A DNA stretch of 17,746 bases from an uncultured Eubacteriales bacterium (GTDB lineage Bacteria; Bacillota; Clostridia; Lachnospirales; Bianqueaceae): assembly GCA_902493345.1 (NCBI GenBank), contig CABUPM010000051.1, positions 1-17,746 on the forward strand. Direction: 5' to 3'. A model generated the notes under the pieces. That model was given only the letters and a program-made list of their open reading frames with translations. It searched no databases and was not told where the DNA came from. The position numbers were made by a program, and so were the translations under genes. Numbering within the stretch: the stretch's first letter is position 1; each line of letters opens with the position of its first letter. Shown here one piece after another: positions 7,535 to 15,036 of this stretch.

Positions 7535-7561
7535 TATGGGTATAGGTTATATACCCATAAC
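7533..7561. promoter_or_regulatory. 12-bp perfect inverted repeat at the transcription start: candidate operator
   Basis: GTTATGGGTATA, five bases, then TATACCCATAAC: all 12 arm positions pair. The left arm begins inside the -10 box and covers the likely start point, where a dimeric repressor would block initiation. In RNA the repeat would form a 5'-end hairpin if transcription starts upstream enough, but the predicted start near 7541 cuts off much of the left arm, so a DNA-level operator is more likely. I do not recognise the motif as that of a named regulator; no T-run follows, so it is not a terminator. Confidence 0.65.
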
Positions 7562-7587
7562 ATATTCAGAAAGAGAGTGACCATACA

Positions 7588-8010
7588 ATGGCAGCAAAGC
7601 TTCAAATCGAGTTCCAGGTAACCAAGTCCGGCAATCCTCTTCAGATTGCGGATCATCTGTCTTCTCTGTTAAAGAGTAAGAGTGATCAGATTCCTCCGGC
7701 ATATATGTGCAATAAGGAGAAGCTGGTCATCATCATCTACGAGAAGGTGGACAAGGTGATGCGCGAGTACATCGGCAGCCTGAACAGCGAAAAGACAGCG
7801 AATATTGCGTACATTTCCATTTACGGAGACGGACTGGACGAATTGGAGAGCATTTCCAAGGGACAGGGCGTCAATGTAGTCGGCAAGTACAATGTCGGCA
7901 CCAAGAAGGGATTGTTCGGTAAGGGAAAGCTTACGGAAGAGGGACTGAACGGAGCCGTTGAGTTTGCCAAGAAAGAGGCCAATCAGTTGTTTGAGAGCCT
8001 GCATCTGTAA
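7588..8010 (+). CDS. Conserved-looking protein of unknown function, 140 aa
   Basis: I do not recognise the family. There is no signal peptide or membrane segment, so the protein should be cytosolic. The sequence looks like a small alpha/beta fold: a strand at 4-12, a helix at 18-30, a strand KLVIIIYE near 45-52, a helix around 54-64, a strand IAYISIYG near 71-78, then a Gly/Lys-rich stretch (about 91-112, with KKGLFGKGK) and a C-terminal helix. The strand-helix spacing recalls flavodoxin-like or Rossmann-like folds, but no FMN loop or other cofactor motif is visible. AGAGAGTGA (7571-7579) gives a moderate ribosome site before the ATG at 7588. It is a single-gene unit with its own strong promoter, a palindrome at the start point, and its own terminator. 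Confidence 0.82.
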   Translation: MAAKLQIEFQVTKSGNPLQIADHLSSLLKSKSDQIPPAYMCNKEKLVIIIYEKVDKVMREYIGSLNSEKTANIAYISIYGDGLDELESISKGQGVNVVGKYNVGTKKGLFGKGKLTEEGLNGAVEFAKKEANQLFESLHL

Positions 8011-8024
8011 TTGAATGAAGAAGG

Positions 8025-8062
8025 AGCCGGTTTCGTGCCAGAAGCGCGGAACCGGCTTTTTT
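8025..8062 (+). terminator. Intrinsic terminator after the 140-aa gene
   Basis: A 10-bp GC-rich stem pairs 8025-8034 (AGCCGGTTTC) with 8048-8057 (GGAACCGGCT), with one G-T pair, and is followed by six T's (8057-8062). It ends 16 bases before the next start codon, so the 271-aa gene downstream must depend on readthrough or on a start signal I could not see. Confidence 0.9.
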
Positions 8063-8078
8063 CCGTTAGGAGGAGCCT

Positions 8079-8894
8079 GTGAAGAAGAAAATCATTCTGG
8101 GACTCATGGCCGTGGTGATCTTTTTGTGTACGCCGCCGGCCGCGACGCTGCGCAGTATGGGTGTGATGTCCCTGTATTCAGCCTGGTGCGGGAGGGACAG
8201 CATCGAAAAACGGGAAGGATTCCGGCTGGAGATTCCAGGCGGAATGCGGACCGGAGAGCGGGACTGGTATCCTTTGAGCTTGTTATATGATGCCAGTGAG
8301 GAGTTTTCATGGAGGACGGAGACGGATACAAGACTGAATATCTATTATACATTCCCGGCCTATGACCTCTGGAAAGGGTGTTCTATGCTGTATGATCCGG
8401 ACTCGCCGTATTACAGCAGCTTCTATGGAGCCTACCTGGTACAGGGAGAGAAGAGTTGGGGATTCTCACCGGAAGGGGAGATCGCTCTGGAAGAGGTCGC
8501 GCAGATTCTGCGCTTTGATCTTTTTGAACTGGTTCTGGATGATCTGGGCCTTCCAGAGGACCAGGAGACATTTTCCTGGGAGCTGACGGGGAATCCTGAG
8601 AAGATTTCTTATATCAGCTGGGAGGATTGGACCAGGGTCGATGCCAGAATTACCGTCAATGGGGCGGCCCATTATCCGGGACGCTTCTGTTTGTCCTATC
8701 TGCAATACGGCGCTCCGGTACAAGAGGTGTCCGAGCCGTATGCGGTGACGCAGCTGTACGGAAGGCTCATCGGACGGTATTTTCCGGAGTGGGAGACCAG
8801 CATCTTCTTTTATATTCTGACGGCACAGCCGGAGGCGCTGGAGCAGTGCGACCGCAGAATTTTGTCGCAAAGCCGGTTGATTTCTGGGAAATAA
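8079..8894 (+). CDS. Exported protein of unknown function, 271 aa
   Basis: The gene starts at GTG 8079, which follows AGGAGGAG (8068-8075) closely; the resulting N-terminus MKKKIILGLMAVVIFL is a good signal peptide or anchor (positive KKK, then a hydrophobic core to about residue 22). A later ATG at residue 10 would destroy this. No lipobox is convincing: the cysteine at 17 is preceded by Leu. The mature part is rich in Trp, Tyr and acidic residues, with no motif I recognise. It lies between a terminator and the ddl promoter, and no promoter of its own is obvious. A role at the cell surface is only inferred from the signal sequence. Confidence 0.72.
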   Translation: MKKKIILGLMAVVIFLCTPPAATLRSMGVMSLYSAWCGRDSIEKREGFRLEIPGGMRTGERDWYPLSLLYDASEEFSWRTETDTRLNIYYTFPAYDLWKGCSMLYDPDSPYYSSFYGAYLVQGEKSWGFSPEGEIALEEVAQILRFDLFELVLDDLGLPEDQETFSWELTGNPEKISYISWEDWTRVDARITVNGAAHYPGRFCLSYLQYGAPVQEVSEPYAVTQLYGRLIGRYFPEWETSIFFYILTAQPEALEQCDRRILSQSRLISGK

Positions 8895-8897
8895 GGA

Positions 8898-8926
8898 TTG
8901 ATTTTTTGCGGGCTTTAGAGTATGAT
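8898..8926 (+). promoter_or_regulatory. Probable ddl promoter
   Basis: TTGATT (8898-8903), a 17-base spacer, then TATGAT (8921-8926), only 3 bases past the stop of the exported-protein gene. The start point would be near 8933, with GGGGGA (8947-8952) as ribosome site before the ddl ATG at 8959. Confidence 0.65.
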
Positions 8927-8958
8927 AATAACGATACTCAATTACAGGGGGATTTAGA

Positions 8959-10041
8959 ATGAAAGAGCACTACAATGTAGCTCTGCTTTTTGGCGGAGTT
9001 TCATCAGAACACGATATCTCATGCATGTCAGCACAGACTTTTATGACGGCGATGGAGCCGGATGACAGTTATACGGTGTACCCTATCTACATTGATCGGC
9101 AGGGCCGGTGGTTTCTTTACGACGGAGACCGGCGGGGACTGAAGGACGCACCCAAGAGCGAATACAGCGTGCCGGTGGCCATTGTTCCGGGAATGGGCCG
9201 GGACGCGTTTCTGATGATGGGAGAGTCCGGGATGGAAACGCTGGAGATTGATGTGGTCATTCCGGTACTGCATGGCCTGAATGGAGAGGACGGAACCGTA
9301 CAGGGGCTGTTGGAGATGGCCCGCATCCCGTATGTCGGCTGCGGCATACTGGCTTCCGCTGTCGCCATGGATAAGGTTTATACCAAAAAGATCGTACAGG
9401 GACTGGGAATCCGGCAGGCCAGATATGTGGATCTGACCCGTTATGAGATTGCTCAGGCAGAGGAAGAAGCGGTTCGCAAAGTAGAGGAAGCCTTCGATTA
9501 TCCGGTTTTTGTGAAACCGTCCAGAGCGGGATCCTCCGTGGGCGTCACCAAGGCGCGCAATGCGGAAGAGCTCCGGGAAGGCCTGAAGAAGGCAGCGGCC
9601 GAAGACCGGCGAGTGCTGGTAGAAGAATTTATCGACGGCCGTGAGGTAGAATGCGCCGTATTGGGCGAGCAGGATGTCAAGGCGGCCAATGTAGGAGAGA
9701 TTCTGTCCGCGGCAGAGTTCTATGATTTTGAAGCCAAGTATATCAATGTGGAGTCCAAGACGGTCGTTCCGGCGGAGATGAATGAAGCAACCAGACAGGA
9801 GATCCGTCGAGACGCGGTCGCGATTTTCCGAGGAATCGACGGAAGTGGATTGTCCCGTGTGGATTTCTTTATTGAGCGATCCACCGGAGAAGTCATCTTC
9901 AATGAAATCAATACATTCCCCGGTTTTACTCCGATCAGCATGTATCCGATGCTCTGGAAGGCAGAAGGGATGAGCGTAGAGGAGCAGATCCGGGAGCTGA
10001 TCCGTATCGCGATGGAGAGGAAGCCCTCTTATGGAGCGTAA
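8959..10041 (+). CDS. ddl: D-alanine--D-alanine ligase
   Basis: 360 aa, an ATP-grasp ligase of the cytosol that joins two D-alanines for the peptidoglycan stem. The HGLNGEDG block starts at H105, the lid and ATP-binding stretch KPSRAGSSVGV is near 184-194, and the metal-binding NEINTFPGFT starts at N315. The specificity loop reads FYDFEAKY, ending in Y261. A tyrosine here is typical of D-Ala-D-Ala enzymes, while D-Ala-D-Lac ligases have Phe or a different loop, so vancomycin-type D-Lac activity is not expected. It has its own promoter, and its last 11 bases overlap the DUF1934 gene. Confidence 0.96.
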   Translation: MKEHYNVALLFGGVSSEHDISCMSAQTFMTAMEPDDSYTVYPIYIDRQGRWFLYDGDRRGLKDAPKSEYSVPVAIVPGMGRDAFLMMGESGMETLEIDVVIPVLHGLNGEDGTVQGLLEMARIPYVGCGILASAVAMDKVYTKKIVQGLGIRQARYVDLTRYEIAQAEEEAVRKVEEAFDYPVFVKPSRAGSSVGVTKARNAEELREGLKKAAAEDRRVLVEEFIDGREVECAVLGEQDVKAANVGEILSAAEFYDFEAKYINVESKTVVPAEMNEATRQEIRRDAVAIFRGIDGSGLSRVDFFIERSTGEVIFNEINTFPGFTPISMYPMLWKAEGMSVEEQIRELIRIAMERKPSYGA

Positions 10042-10492
10042 TGTCTATATCTCTATCCGCGGACTGCACCAGATGGAGGATGAGGACGGGGCAGAGGAGA
10101 ATGTGGAGATTGTAAGCCCCGGCGAGCATTTTGTCAGAAACGGCAAGCAGTATGTCACCTACCAGGAGATTCTGGGAGATGGGCAGGATTCCCGGCAGGC
10201 CGTAATCAAGCTGGACGGCAGCACGGTATATGTAACCCATCCGGGCAGGATCGGGGCGCAGATCCGCTTTGAGGCGGGCAAACGCAACATGATGGTCTAC
10301 GGGTCTCCGTTCGGCATGATGGAACTTGGCGTAACGACCAAGTCACTGCAGATGGAGATCGAAGAGCATAACTGGTCGATCCATATCCAATATATTCTGG
10401 ACATTGACAGCCACTTCAGTGGCGAACATGAGGTGCATATTGAGGTGCAGGACGGCTTGGGCGAACAGCGGATTCGTCTGTCCGAAAATTAA
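10031..10492 (+). CDS. DUF1934 (YwiB-like) beta-barrel protein
   Basis: 153 aa. The N-terminal pattern NVYISIRGLHQ, the alternating strand pattern throughout, and the block EAGKRNMMVYGSPFGMMELG near 84-103 fit the DUF1934 family (B. subtilis YwiB), which has a small calycin-like barrel and no established function. No signal peptide is seen, so it should be cytosolic. Its ATG lies inside ddl (11-bp overlap), and GGAGAGG (10014-10020) within the ddl coding sequence supplies the ribosome site, so it is co-transcribed with and probably coupled to ddl. In other Firmicutes the family often sits near argS rather than ddl. Confidence 0.78.
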   Translation: MERNVYISIRGLHQMEDEDGAEENVEIVSPGEHFVRNGKQYVTYQEILGDGQDSRQAVIKLDGSTVYVTHPGRIGAQIRFEAGKRNMMVYGSPFGMMELGVTTKSLQMEIEEHNWSIHIQYILDIDSHFSGEHEVHIEVQDGLGEQRIRLSEN

Positions 10493-10499
10493 ATAGGAC

Positions 10500-10538
10500 T
10501 TGACTTTCTGCTGAAAATCAGATAGACTAAAATATAGT
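10500..10538 (+). promoter_or_regulatory. Probable promoter of the 165-aa membrane-protein gene
   Basis: Two readings are possible: TTGACT (10500-10505), a 17-base spacer, TAGACT (10523-10528); or CTGAAA (10511-10516), a 16-base spacer, TATAGT (10533-10538). The first has the better -35 and the second the better -10. No terminator separates it from the DUF1934 stop at 10492. Confidence 0.5.
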
Positions 10539-10565
10539 TTACATTTCAAAGGAGGCTGTACCCCA

Positions 10566-11063
10566 ATGGATACGATGGGTGTAATTTTTACAATCTTTCT
10601 GGTGGTAGCCGCGGTGCTTGTCGGATTGTATTTTCTTGGCAGAAAGCTGCAGAAAAAGTCCGACGAGTCGCAGAAGATGATCAACCAGAATAAACAGACG
10701 GTGGCGGCATTTGTCATCGATAAGAAAAAAATGAAATTGTCAGAAGCCAATTTCCCAAAAGGCTCGTTGGACAGCGTACCATTTTACCTGAAGCATCGTA
10801 AGCTTCCCATGGCAAAGGTTAAGGTGGGACCGCAGATCGTGACCATGCTGTGCGACGGTACGGTATTCAAGACCCTGCCGATCAAGCGCAACATGAAGCT
10901 GGAGATTTCGGGCGCTTATATTCTGGGATATTCCACCGCCAAAAAGGGTGAGAAAAAGCCGGAGCCGCCTAAGAAGTTGACCTGGAGAGAGAAGCTCTCC
11001 GCCAAGATGGCCAGCATGACCAAGAAGAAGGATGCTGCCAATAGCAAAACCGCAAAAAAATGA
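10566..11063 (+). CDS. Single-pass membrane protein of unknown function, 165 aa
   Basis: I do not recognise a named family. An N-terminal hydrophobic helix at about 5-25 is followed directly by GRKLQKKSDESQK, so the positive-inside rule puts the rest of the protein in the cytoplasm. The middle (about 48-125) is mixed strand-like sequence with FVIDKKKMKLSEANFP and VTMLCDGTVFKTLP. The C-terminal 40 residues are Lys-, Pro- and Ala-rich and probably disordered. GGAGG (10551-10555) lies 10 bases before the ATG; an ATG three codons on is a weaker alternative start. The gene is monocistronic, with its own promoter region and terminator. Confidence 0.78.
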   Translation: MDTMGVIFTIFLVVAAVLVGLYFLGRKLQKKSDESQKMINQNKQTVAAFVIDKKKMKLSEANFPKGSLDSVPFYLKHRKLPMAKVKVGPQIVTMLCDGTVFKTLPIKRNMKLEISGAYILGYSTAKKGEKKPEPPKKLTWREKLSAKMASMTKKKDAANSKTAKK

Positions 11064-11069
11064 TTCTTT

Positions 11070-11107
11070 AGGCATTTCGCTCAAATCCTGGGCGAGATGC
11101 CTTTTTT
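11070..11107 (+). terminator. Intrinsic terminator after the 165-aa gene
   Basis: A 13-bp stem pairs 11070-11082 with 11090-11102 (AGGCATTTCGCTC with GGGCGAGATGCCT, two G-T pairs). It has a 7-base loop and is followed by six T's (11102-11107). It starts 7 bases past the stop codon. Confidence 0.93.
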
Positions 11108-11118
11108 CGATAAAAAAG

Positions 11119-11147
11119 TTGTTTTTGAAAGTCAAGTATGTTATACT
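11119..11147 (+). promoter_or_regulatory. Probable purL promoter
   Basis: TTGTTT (11119-11124), a 17-base spacer, then TATACT (11142-11147). The -10 is good and the -35 moderate. The start point would be near 11153-11155, which puts it almost on an upstream in-frame ATG at 11156 and about 38 bases before the chosen purL start at 11192. No purine riboswitch or PurR-like box could be recognised in this short leader. Confidence 0.6.
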
Positions 11148-11191
11148 AAATCTGTATGACTATACACTACAATAAAAAGGACGGGAAGAAT

Positions 11192-14100
11192 ATGTCAACA
11201 GTAAGACGCGTCTATGTCGGTAAAAAGCCAGCATTTCGCACGGAGGCTGCAGGACTCCTAAGGGATCTGCAGGACAATCTGCATCTGAAGGAACTGGAAT
11301 CCGTTAGGATTTTGCACCGCTATGATATTGAGGATATTTCGGAGGAGACATATCAGCGGGCGGTGAGGCGTATTCTGTCCGAGGCGCCGGTGGATGATGT
11401 CTATGAGGAAGAAGTCGAGCTGGATCCGGCGGATTTTGTGTTTGCTGTGGAGTATCTGCCGGGACAATATGACCAGCGGGCGGATTCCGCGGTGCAGTGC
11501 ATCCGGATTCTTGCCGCACAGGAGGATCCCAAGGTCAATTATGCCAAGGTGTATGTGCTGCATGGAAAACTGAGCGAAGAAGAAAAGAAAGCGGTCAAGG
11601 AGTATTGCATCAATACGGTGGATTCCCGAGAGGCAGTGCTGACAAAGCCGGAGACGCTGGAGATGCATTATGGCGTACCGGCGGATGTAGCGGTCGTTAC
11701 GGGATTTTGTGAAAAGGATGAGGCGCAGATCGAAGAGATGGTGCGCAGCATGGGATTGGCTATGAGTAAGGCGGATCTCCTGCATACTCAGAAATATTTT
11801 AAAGAAGTGGAGCATCGGGATCCCAGTGTGACGGAGATTCGGGTGCTGGATACCTATTGGTCGGATCACTGCCGTCATACAACATTCGGTACGGTACTGG
11901 AGAATGTCGAGTTTGAAGACGGGAGTCTCTTGGATCCGGTCAAGGCATCCTATGAGGATTATTTGGAGACAAGAAAGGCGCTGGGCAGAGAAAATAAGCC
12001 GCAGTGTCTGATGGATATCGCGCTGGCGGCGATGCGCCGCCTCAAGGCAGAGGGCAAGCTGACGGATCTGGAGGAGAGCAACGAGATCAATGCCTGCAGC
12101 ATTGTCCTGCCGGTCGATGTGGACGGTAAGGAGGAAGAATGGCTCCTGATGTTCAAAAACGAGACGCACAACCATCCGACGGAGATTGAACCGTTCGGCG
12201 GCGCGGCGACCTGTCTGGGCGGCGCGATCCGGGATCCGCTCTCCGGCCGTTCCTATGTGTATCAGGCAATGCGGATTACCGGCGGAGCCGATCCGACAGT
12301 TCCGGTTCGGGATACGATTCCGGGCAAGCTTCCGCAGCGAAAGCTCGCGACGCAGGCGGCAAAGGGCTACAGCTCTTACGGAAACCAGATCGGACTGGCG
12401 ACAGGCTATGTGCAGGAAGTATATCATCCGGGCTTTATGGCCAAGCATATGGAGCTTGGCGCGGTTATCGCGGCGGCGCCCCGTTCCAACGTGGTCCGCG
12501 GCAATGCGGAGCCGGGCGATGTGGTCATCCTTCTGGGCGGTTCGACAGGCCGGGACGGCTGCGGCGGCGCGACAGGTTCTTCCAAGGCCCATAACGAAGA
12601 GTCCATCCATACCTGCGGAGCGGAAGTACAGAAGGGTAACGCGCCGACAGAGCGTAAGATTCAGAGATTGTTTCGCAATCCCAAGGTCAGCCGCCTGATC
12701 AAGGTCTGCAACGATTTCGGCGCAGGCGGTGTCTGCGTAGCGATCGGCGAGCTGGCGGACGGACTGGATATTCAGCTGGATCTGGTTCCCAAGAAGTATG
12801 CGGGACTGGACGGAACCGAGCTTGCGATCTCGGAGTCTCAGGAGCGTATGGCTGTCGTCGTGACACAGCAGGACGCGGAGAAGTTCTTGAGCTATGCGGC
12901 GGAAGAAAATCTGAACGCGGTGCGGGTGGCTGTAGTGACGGAGTCTCCCAGACTGGTAATGCACTGGAGAGATAAGGTGATCGTCAATCTGTCCAGAGAA
13001 TTCATCTCCACCAACGGCGCGGCAAGCTATGCGGATGTAAAGGTAACCTGTCCGGATGCGCAGGGTGTGGTGAGCCTTCCGGAACAGTATAAGGATAAGG
13101 CTTTTGCGGAGCAGGTGACGGGAATCATGCCCGACCTGCAGGTCGCAAGCCAAAAGGGACTGGTGGAGATGTTCGATTCCAGTATCGGCGCTTCCACGGT
13201 ACTGATGCCCTTTGGCGGAAAATACCAGATGACGCCGGTACAGACCATGGCGGCTAAGCTTCCGGTGATGGGCGAGACGACGACCGCCTCCCTGATGGCG
13301 CCTGGTTACGATCCTTATGTATCGAGCTGGAGCCCGTATCACGGCGCGATGTACGCGGTGATGGAGTCTGTCAGCCGTATTGTGGCGGCCGGCGGGGATT
13401 ATCATAAGATTCATTTTACATTCCAGGAATATTTTGAGCGGATGAGTGCCAAGGAGAGCTGGGGCAAACCTTTCGCGGCGCTTCTGGGAGCGCATAGGGC
13501 GCAGCGGGAGCTGGGATTGGCATCCATCGGAGGCAAGGACTCCATGTCCGGATCCTTTGGCGAAATGCATGTTCCGCCGACACTGATCAGCCTGGCTGTC
13601 GCGGCTGCCAAAACCAATGAGATTCTGACGCCGGAGATGAAGCAGGCCGGACATAAGGTCGCGCTTATGACCCTGACGCTGGATCAGAACCGTGTATATG
13701 ATTTCCAGGATGCGATGGCGCGTTACGACCATGTGACGGAAGGAATCCGTTCCGGTGAGATCGTGGCGGCCTATGCGATCGACGGCGGCGGCCTGATCGA
13801 GGCTGTGGTTAAGATGTGCCTGGGCAATGGATACGGATTTGACTTCGCGGATACAGCGGATCTGTCAGCGGCTCCGGTCTACGGCAGCCTGGTTCTGGAA
13901 CTGGCGGAAGGTGTGGATCCGGCAAAATACGGAGTATGCGTCGGACAGGTGACAGACAGCGGCGCCTTCACCTATAAGGGCGAGAGCGTATCCGCGGCAG
14001 AAGTGACAAAAGCGTATGAGGGCCGTCTGGAATCCGTATACAAGACGGTTGTGAAGGATACGGCGCCGATCGGCGATACGCCGTTTGTAAAGGGCGAGCA

Positions 14101-14929
14101 CAGCTTCCATATCGGAAACGCTGCCGCAAAGCGTCCACGTGTATTTATTCCGGTATTCCCCGGAACCAACTGCGAATACGATACGGCACGGGCATTCCGG
14201 GACGCGGGCGCGGAGCCGGATGTATTTGTACTACGGAATCTGACCGGACAGGATATTCTGGAGTCCATCGATGAGATGGCGCGCCGGATTCGTCAGGCAC
14301 AGATCCTGATGTTCAGCGGCGGCTTCTCTGCCGGTGATGAGCCGGAAGGTTCCGGTAAGTTCATCGCTACGGTATTTTCCAATGAAAAACTGAAGGAAGC
14401 GACTATGGAGCTGCTGCAGAAGCGGGACGGCCTGGCGCTGGGAATCTGCAATGGCTTCCAGGCGTTGATCAAGCTGGGATTGGTTCCTTACGGAGAGATC
14501 CGGGATCTGACAGCGCAGGATCCGACACTGACATACAATACAATTGGACGCCATGCTTCCTGCATGGTTCGGACACGCGTGGTTTCCACACGTTCTCCGT
14601 GGCTGGCGGCAGTGGAGCCGGGCGATATTCACACCATCGCGATTTCTCATGGTGAGGGACGCTTTATGGCGGATCAGGAGACCCTGGCACGTCTTGCGGC
14701 CAATGGTCAGATCGCGACGCAGTATGTGGATATGGACGGAAAGCCGACCATGGATATTCGTTATAATCCGAATGGATCCTTGTGGGCAATCGAAGGAATC
14801 ACATCTCCGGACGGACGTGTTCTGGGTAAGATGGGTCATACGGAGCGTAGAGGCGAGCAGGTAGCCAAAAACATTCCGGGCGAAAAGAATCAGAAGCTCT
14901 TTGCTTCTGGTGTGGCATATTTCGGATAA
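11192..14929 (+). CDS. purL: Phosphoribosylformylglycinamidine synthase, single-chain form
   Basis: 1245 aa from ATG 11192. It makes FGAM from FGAR, glutamine and ATP, the fourth step of purine synthesis. The N-terminal PurS-like part is followed by two PurM-like synthase halves (WSDHCRHTTF and NETHNHPTEIEPFGG mark the first) and a C-terminal class I glutaminase with C1086 in GICNGFQ and the His-x-Glu pair H1216/E1218 in GHTER. All three subunits that Bacillus keeps separate (PurS, PurL, PurQ) are thus one chain, as in the proteobacterial and many clostridial enzymes. An ATG at 11156 would add 12 residues, but the predicted transcript starts within a few bases of it and it has no ribosome site. 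AAGGACGGGAAG precedes 11192, and MSTVRRVYV fits family N-termini. No other pur gene is nearby. Confidence 0.96.
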   Translation: MSTVRRVYVGKKPAFRTEAAGLLRDLQDNLHLKELESVRILHRYDIEDISEETYQRAVRRILSEAPVDDVYEEEVELDPADFVFAVEYLPGQYDQRADSAVQCIRILAAQEDPKVNYAKVYVLHGKLSEEEKKAVKEYCINTVDSREAVLTKPETLEMHYGVPADVAVVTGFCEKDEAQIEEMVRSMGLAMSKADLLHTQKYFKEVEHRDPSVTEIRVLDTYWSDHCRHTTFGTVLENVEFEDGSLLDPVKASYEDYLETRKALGRENKPQCLMDIALAAMRRLKAEGKLTDLEESNEINACSIVLPVDVDGKEEEWLLMFKNETHNHPTEIEPFGGAATCLGGAIRDPLSGRSYVYQAMRITGGADPTVPVRDTIPGKLPQRKLATQAAKGYSSYGNQIGLATGYVQEVYHPGFMAKHMELGAVIAAAPRSNVVRGNAEPGDVVILLGGSTGRDGCGGATGSSKAHNEESIHTCGAEVQKGNAPTERKIQRLFRNPKVSRLIKVCNDFGAGGVCVAIGELADGLDIQLDLVPKKYAGLDGTELAISESQERMAVVVTQQDAEKFLSYAAEENLNAVRVAVVTESPRLVMHWRDKVIVNLSREFISTNGAASYADVKVTCPDAQGVVSLPEQYKDKAFAEQVTGIMPDLQVASQKGLVEMFDSSIGASTVLMPFGGKYQMTPVQTMAAKLPVMGETTTASLMAPGYDPYVSSWSPYHGAMYAVMESVSRIVAAGGDYHKIHFTFQEYFERMSAKESWGKPFAALLGAHRAQRELGLASIGGKDSMSGSFGEMHVPPTLISLAVAAAKTNEILTPEMKQAGHKVALMTLTLDQNRVYDFQDAMARYDHVTEGIRSGEIVAAYAIDGGGLIEAVVKMCLGNGYGFDFADTADLSAAPVYGSLVLELAEGVDPAKYGVCVGQVTDSGAFTYKGESVSAAEVTKAYEGRLESVYKTVVKDTAPIGDTPFVKGEHSFHIGNAAAKRPRVFIPVFPGTNCEYDTARAFRDAGAEPDVFVLRNLTGQDILESIDEMARRIRQAQILMFSGGFSAGDEPEGSGKFIATVFSNEKLKEATMELLQKRDGLALGICNGFQALIKLGLVPYGEIRDLTAQDPTLTYNTIGRHASCMVRTRVVSTRSPWLAAVEPGDIHTIAISHGEGRFMADQETLARLAANGQIATQYVDMDGKPTMDIRYNPNGSLWAIEGITSPDGRVLGKMGHTERRGEQVAKNIPGEKNQKLFASGVAYFG

Positions 14930-14967
14930 TTGGGGGCTTATGTCAGAAAGAATTAAGAAAAAAGTCA

Positions 14968-14996
14968 TTGAATTATGCGGTTATATGCTGTATAAT
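14968..14996 (+). promoter_or_regulatory. Promoter of the PP2C-LysM gene
   Basis: TTGAAT (14968-14973), a 17-base spacer, then a perfect TATAAT (14991-14996). The start point would be near 15003, giving a leader of about 34 bases. No intrinsic terminator is visible between the purL stop (14929) and this promoter, so some readthrough from purL is possible. Confidence 0.78.
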
Positions 14997-15036
14997 GAAA
15001 AATTAGAAGGTTACTTTATTTGAAGGATGGTGTACT

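Noticed and set aside
8959..10041. ddl as a vancomycin-resistance-type D-Ala-D-Lac ligase
   Set aside because: The specificity loop FYDFEAKY with Tyr is that of D-Ala-D-Ala ligases, and no vanH or vanX gene is nearby.
11258..13732. An 824-codon open frame on the minus strand inside purL
   Set aside because: It is fully antisense to a well-conserved purL with intact motifs, its translation is rich in Arg, His, Leu and Ile with no domain, and it reflects codon bias of the true strand.
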